A stretch of DNA of 8,757 nt, from the NCBI GenBank assembly GCA_021205585.1, contig JAJPXI010000192.1, positions 1 through 8,757 of the forward strand, written 5' to 3'. A program made the position numbers and the translations under genes. Source of the DNA: Oscillospiraceae bacterium. GTDB lineage: Bacteria > Bacillota > Clostridia > Oscillospirales > Oscillospiraceae. Numbering within the stretch: position 1 is the stretch's first letter; each line of letters begins with the position of its first letter. Shown here one piece after another: positions 7,049 to 8,757 of this stretch. Under the pieces are notes generated by a model, which was not told the DNA's origin, did no database searches, and was given only the letters and a program-made list of their open reading frames with translations.

Positions 7049-8354
7049 GACGGTTCCTCCTGTAGAGCAGAACAAATAATACGGAGGCCACAGTACAGAA
7101 AACGCCGATATAGGTGTTGAAATTCCCGTAACTCAGTGTGGCGGAGCAGACATTAGCCACGATCAGGCACCCAATACCTCCCAGCAGGGCCGAGGCGGGC
7201 ACCAGATGCTTGAAGTCCGGTCCCACCAGGAACCGGGCCAAGTGTGGCATAAGGAAACCCAGCATACTGACCTGCCCGCAGAAAGCCATGACTGTGGCCG
7301 TCATCACAGTGCAGCAGATGATGAGAATAACCCGGAATCGCTGAACCGGCACACCCATGGCTCTGGCCTCGTCCTCGCCGAAGACCAGGATATTCAACCG
7401 CCCTGTCATGGCAAAGCAAACAACCAAACAAAGCCCTACGGGGATGGCGACGAACAGGAATGGAGTGAACTGCATAGTGTTTCCAACAGAGGAGGATGAG
7501 CCTTGGAGGGAGGCGATAGCGGTCAGACGCACATCGGTAGAATCCACCCCTACATTGTATAGAATGGCATATTGCACCGTTTGCGTTACCGTGTTGACCA
7601 CGGTGGCGAAGATGCTACCGGAGAGCATAAGCGAGAGTGTGTTGATTTTCCCCTTGCCGCTGATCATGAAAATGCCTACAATTAACATCACGCCGGCGAA
7701 GCAGCCCAGCACGGTGCAGATGGTCATGCCGTAGAGGTCAAAAACACTCATCTCACTGTAAATTTCCATCAGCTCGTCAGCGGTGGCCGCCCACACCAGG
7801 CCGCCGCTGTTCGCGCTGCCGTATTCTGCGGCGACCCTGCTCATAAAAGAGGAATCCCAGAAAAACAGGATATAAACGATACCGCCCAAAATGCCGCCGG
7901 CGGTCACACCCAAGGTGGTGGGAGATGCCATGGGGTTTTGAAAAACTCCCTGATATACCGCGCCGGAGCAGGACATGGTCATGCCAACCAGAAAAATGCA
8001 GGTGTAACCCATCAGCGTGCGCCGGGCGAAACCATCCATCGTCAGGATATTTTCAACGGCGAATCTCCAAAGTCCCAATGTGTCAGTCGTATTCCATCCG
8101 AATACAAACAGGCGACCGTTCTCCACCGAAAACCCTATGCCCACACAGACATTGCCGAAAATCCACGACCAAAAAAACAGAATCACCAGAATAACCGCAA
8201 GAATGACCACCCGCCGTCCGCCGCGGGTCATAGCTTTCCGCCGCCGAACATCGCTTTGGAACAGGTTGCGGGACTCCTGGTCGATGTGCAGCTTGATCTG
8301 TGAACTCAGCTCCCGCTCATCAATGTCCCGTTGAAACTTCGATTTTTTCTGCAT
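7032..8354 (-). CDS. FecCD-family ABC transporter permease (first gene of the operon)
   Basis: This is a membrane subunit of a type II (BtuC-like) ABC importer, 440 residues. It has a cytoplasmic hydrophilic N-terminus (1-48, Lys/Arg/Glu-rich), TM1 at about 49-68, then an extracytoplasmic stretch (69-108) that differs from its paralogue. The FecCD signature GAVYQGVFQNPMASP is at 131-145, a cytoplasmic GEDEARAMGV at 326-335, and PHLARFLVGPDFKHLVP at 370-386. FecCD proteins carry iron-siderophore, haem, cobalamin or, in MolBC of Haemophilus, molybdate/tungstate. The start codon has GAGGG six bases upstream and lies about 27 bases after the leader terminator, so its expression should depend on read-through of that terminator. 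No ATPase or binding-protein gene is in the window. The nature of the leader aptamer is the best clue to substrate. Confidence 0.9.
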   Translation of the reverse strand: MQKKSKFQRDIDERELSSQIKLHIDQESRNLFQSDVRRRKAMTRGGRRVVILAVILVILFFWSWIFGNVCVGIGFSVENGRLFVFGWNTTDTLGLWRFAVENILTMDGFARRTLMGYTCIFLVGMTMSCSGAVYQGVFQNPMASPTTLGVTAGGILGGIVYILFFWDSSFMSRVAAEYGSANSGGLVWAATADELMEIYSEMSVFDLYGMTICTVLGCFAGVMLIVGIFMISGKGKINTLSLMLSGSIFATVVNTVTQTVQYAILYNVGVDSTDVRLTAIASLQGSSSSVGNTMQFTPFLFVAIPVGLCLVVCFAMTGRLNILVFGEDEARAMGVPVQRFRVILIICCTVMTATVMAFCGQVSMLGFLMPHLARFLVGPDFKHLVPASALLGGIGCLIVANVCSATLSYGNFNTYIGVFCTVASVLFVLLYRRNRHADWS

Positions 8355-8380
8355 TTACATCCCTCGGGTTTCAACAATAT

Positions 8381-8415
8381 AAAAACCGCACCCTTCATAA
8401 CAGAGAAGGATGCGG
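8381..8415 (-). terminator. Rho-independent terminator of the leader (attenuator)
   Basis: On the minus strand CCGCATCCTTC (8415-8405) pairs with GAAGGGTGCGG (8396-8386) over 11 bp with a single G-U pair. The loop is eight bases and TTTTTAT follows directly. It ends about 27 bases before the first permease start. Standing between promoter and gene, it acts as the expression platform of the upstream aptamer. Confidence 0.88.
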
Positions 8416-8480
8416 CATAGCCCGGCTGTCCCCACATCCATACGGACGCCGGAACAGTCGGAACTATATTCCTTCTCTGT
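8400..8480 (-). promoter_or_regulatory. Antiterminator pairing segments
   Basis: ACAGAGAAGG at 8480-8471 is an exact 10-base complement of CCTTCTCTGT at 8409-8400, which forms part of the 5' arm and the loop of the terminator. The first segment lies at the 3' end of the aptamer and its GG belongs to the closing stem. Pairing of the two segments therefore excludes both the terminator and the intact aptamer. This predicts read-through without ligand and termination with ligand. Confidence 0.8.
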
Positions 8481-8567
8481 AACGGAAAGCGCGCCGTTTC
8501 CGGTGATGCACTCTATCGGCCCAGACCGCCATGGCAAACGCTTTAGGTGGAATGGCTCGGAATATAG
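8464..8567 (-). promoter_or_regulatory. Riboswitch aptamer, probable Moco (molybdenum/tungsten cofactor) type
   Basis: The element is closed by a perfect 9-bp stem, CTATATTCC (8567-8559) with GGAATATAG (8472-8464). Inside are short segments that resemble the conserved blocks of the Moco RNA motif as I remember it: TTCCGAGCC at the 5' side, ACCTAAAGCG (8548-8539), TGGGCCG (8523-8517) and CACCGGAAA (8505-8497). A hairpin CGGAAA/TTTCCG (8502-8497 with 8488-8483) is also present. Moco RNAs occur upstream of Mo-cofactor synthesis genes and Mo/W transporters, which fits the permease operon. That this is a riboswitch-type leader is well supported by the overlapping terminator and antiterminator. The ligand class is recalled from memory without a covariance search. 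I see no B12-box, TPP, FMN, SAM or lysine signature. Confidence 0.6.
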
Positions 8568-8592
8568 GTCATGTATGTTGTTGGTTTCTGCC

Positions 8593-8640
8593 GGGCTTCG
8601 CGCCCCTGTGTGACAGAATTTATATTCTGTACATACACAG
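8593..8640 (-). other. Two stacked hairpins in the 5' leader, upstream of the aptamer
   Basis: The first hairpin pairs CTGTGT (8640-8635) with ACACAG (8611-8606) and, after a small internal loop, ACAGAA (8630-8625) with TTCTGT (8618-8613) around a TATAAA loop. Directly after it, GGGC and GCCC (8605-8593) close a GCGAA loop. An alternative pairing of TGTATGT (8637-8631) with ACATACA (8578-8572) would enclose both hairpins. A further small stem CGCGC/GCGCG lies at 8643-8660. I recognise no known motif; it may be leader scaffolding or a second sensing element. Confidence 0.45.
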
Positions 8641-8680
8641 AACGCGCCAGGTAAAGCGCGGGCGGTGATTTTCTATCCTC

Positions 8681-8710
8681 ATTGTAGCATCATCTTTTTT
8701 CAAACCTCAA
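8681..8710 (-). promoter_or_regulatory. Predicted sigma-A-type promoter of the permease operon
   Basis: The minus strand shows TTGAGG (8710-8705), an 18-base A-rich spacer and TACAAT (8686-8681), a 5/6 match to the -10 consensus. Transcription would start near 8674, giving a leader of about 320 nt that contains the aptamer and attenuator. This is the only good promoter pattern I see in the 403-base gene-free stretch. Confidence 0.68.
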
Positions 8711-8717
8711 TTTCCAA

Positions 8718-8757
8718 AGTAAACGCAACACCCGGCATTTGATATGTTGCGTTTACT
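8718..8757. repeat. Perfect 13-bp inverted repeat at the window edge
   Basis: AGTAAACGCAACA (8718-8730) is repeated in inverted orientation as TGTTGCGTTTACT (8745-8757), with a 14-base spacer. On the minus strand the hairpin is followed by TTTGG, a poor U-tract. What follows on the plus strand is beyond the window. It lies just upstream of the -35 box, so it is either the terminator of a neighbouring gene (either direction) or an operator for the permease promoter. Confidence 0.6.

Larger units (their letters stand above)
5626..8354 (-). repeat. Tandem gene duplication of the permease (two copies about 1.32 kb each)
   Basis: The copies are 5626-6945 and 7032-8354, separated by 86 bases. They are colinear. 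A stretch of 242 bases is identical without any mismatch (5933-6174 against 7339-7580, offset 1406), and another long stretch around 6470-6570 against about 7877-7977 is also nearly identical. Flanking parts carry many, mostly synonymous, differences. One block, 6625-6741 against 8031-8150, is hardly alignable at the protein level. The pattern suggests an old duplication with later gene conversion. Confidence 0.9.

Noticed and set aside
5626..8354. Tandem copies as an assembly artefact.
   Set aside because: The copies differ by many scattered substitutions, a divergent block and different flanks, so they are real separate genes.
8355..8537. A 60-codon minus-strand frame that ends directly before the first permease start.
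   Set aside because: It has no ribosome binding site and runs through the aptamer, antiterminator and terminator, which explain the sequence better. Its peptide shows no recognisable character.
8355..8675. Cobalamin riboswitch, expected by association with BtuC-like permeases.
   Set aside because: No B12-box-like sequence or other cobalamin core segment could be found in the leader.

Overview
The window reads as one block of leftward (minus-strand) genes from a Gram-positive anaerobe. The composition is GC-rich (by eye above 50%), ribosome binding sites are strong AGGAGG-type, genes overlap tightly, and there is a MoxR/DUF58/TgpA-like cluster. This suits a member of the Clostridia, perhaps an Oscillospiraceae-type gut bacterium; the taxonomy is an inference. 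No tRNA, rRNA, transposon or CRISPR array is visible, and the plus-strand open frames look like shadows.

Right part (8757 down to 4482): a metal- or cofactor-uptake operon. At the edge is a perfect 13-bp inverted repeat (8718-8757), followed leftward by a promoter (TTGAGG-N18-TACAAT). The roughly 320-nt leader holds two stacked hairpins, a riboswitch-like aptamer closed by a perfect 9-bp stem (8464-8567), and a rho-independent terminator (8381-8415). Ten bases of the terminator are exactly complementary to bases inside the aptamer, so terminator and antiterminator are mutually exclusive. This is a ligand-OFF attenuator. The conserved-looking segments of the aptamer resemble the Moco (molybdenum/tungsten cofactor) RNA motif as I remember it. 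Three FecCD/BtuC-type ABC permease genes follow. The first two are tandem duplicates, identical over 242 bp but different in the extracytoplasmic segment after TM1; the third is more divergent and overlaps the second. No ATPase or substrate-binding protein gene is present. If the aptamer is Moco-type, the operon probably imports molybdate or tungstate by a MolBC-like type II importer rather than iron chelates.

Left part (4479 down to 1): a second unit with its own likely promoter (TTGACA-N18-TATTAG). It encodes a MoxR AAA+ ATPase, a DUF58 membrane protein (ATGA overlap), and a multi-pass protein with a TgpA-like layout (16-nt overlap). In that protein an acidic spacer stands where the transglutaminase domain would be expected. 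A 129-residue protein of unknown function follows, then the first 17 codons of a probably secreted protein cut by the window edge. MoxR-DUF58-transglutaminase clusters are widespread and thought to act in envelope or metalloenzyme maturation. No convincing terminator separates the two units, so some read-through from the riboswitch-controlled operon is possible.
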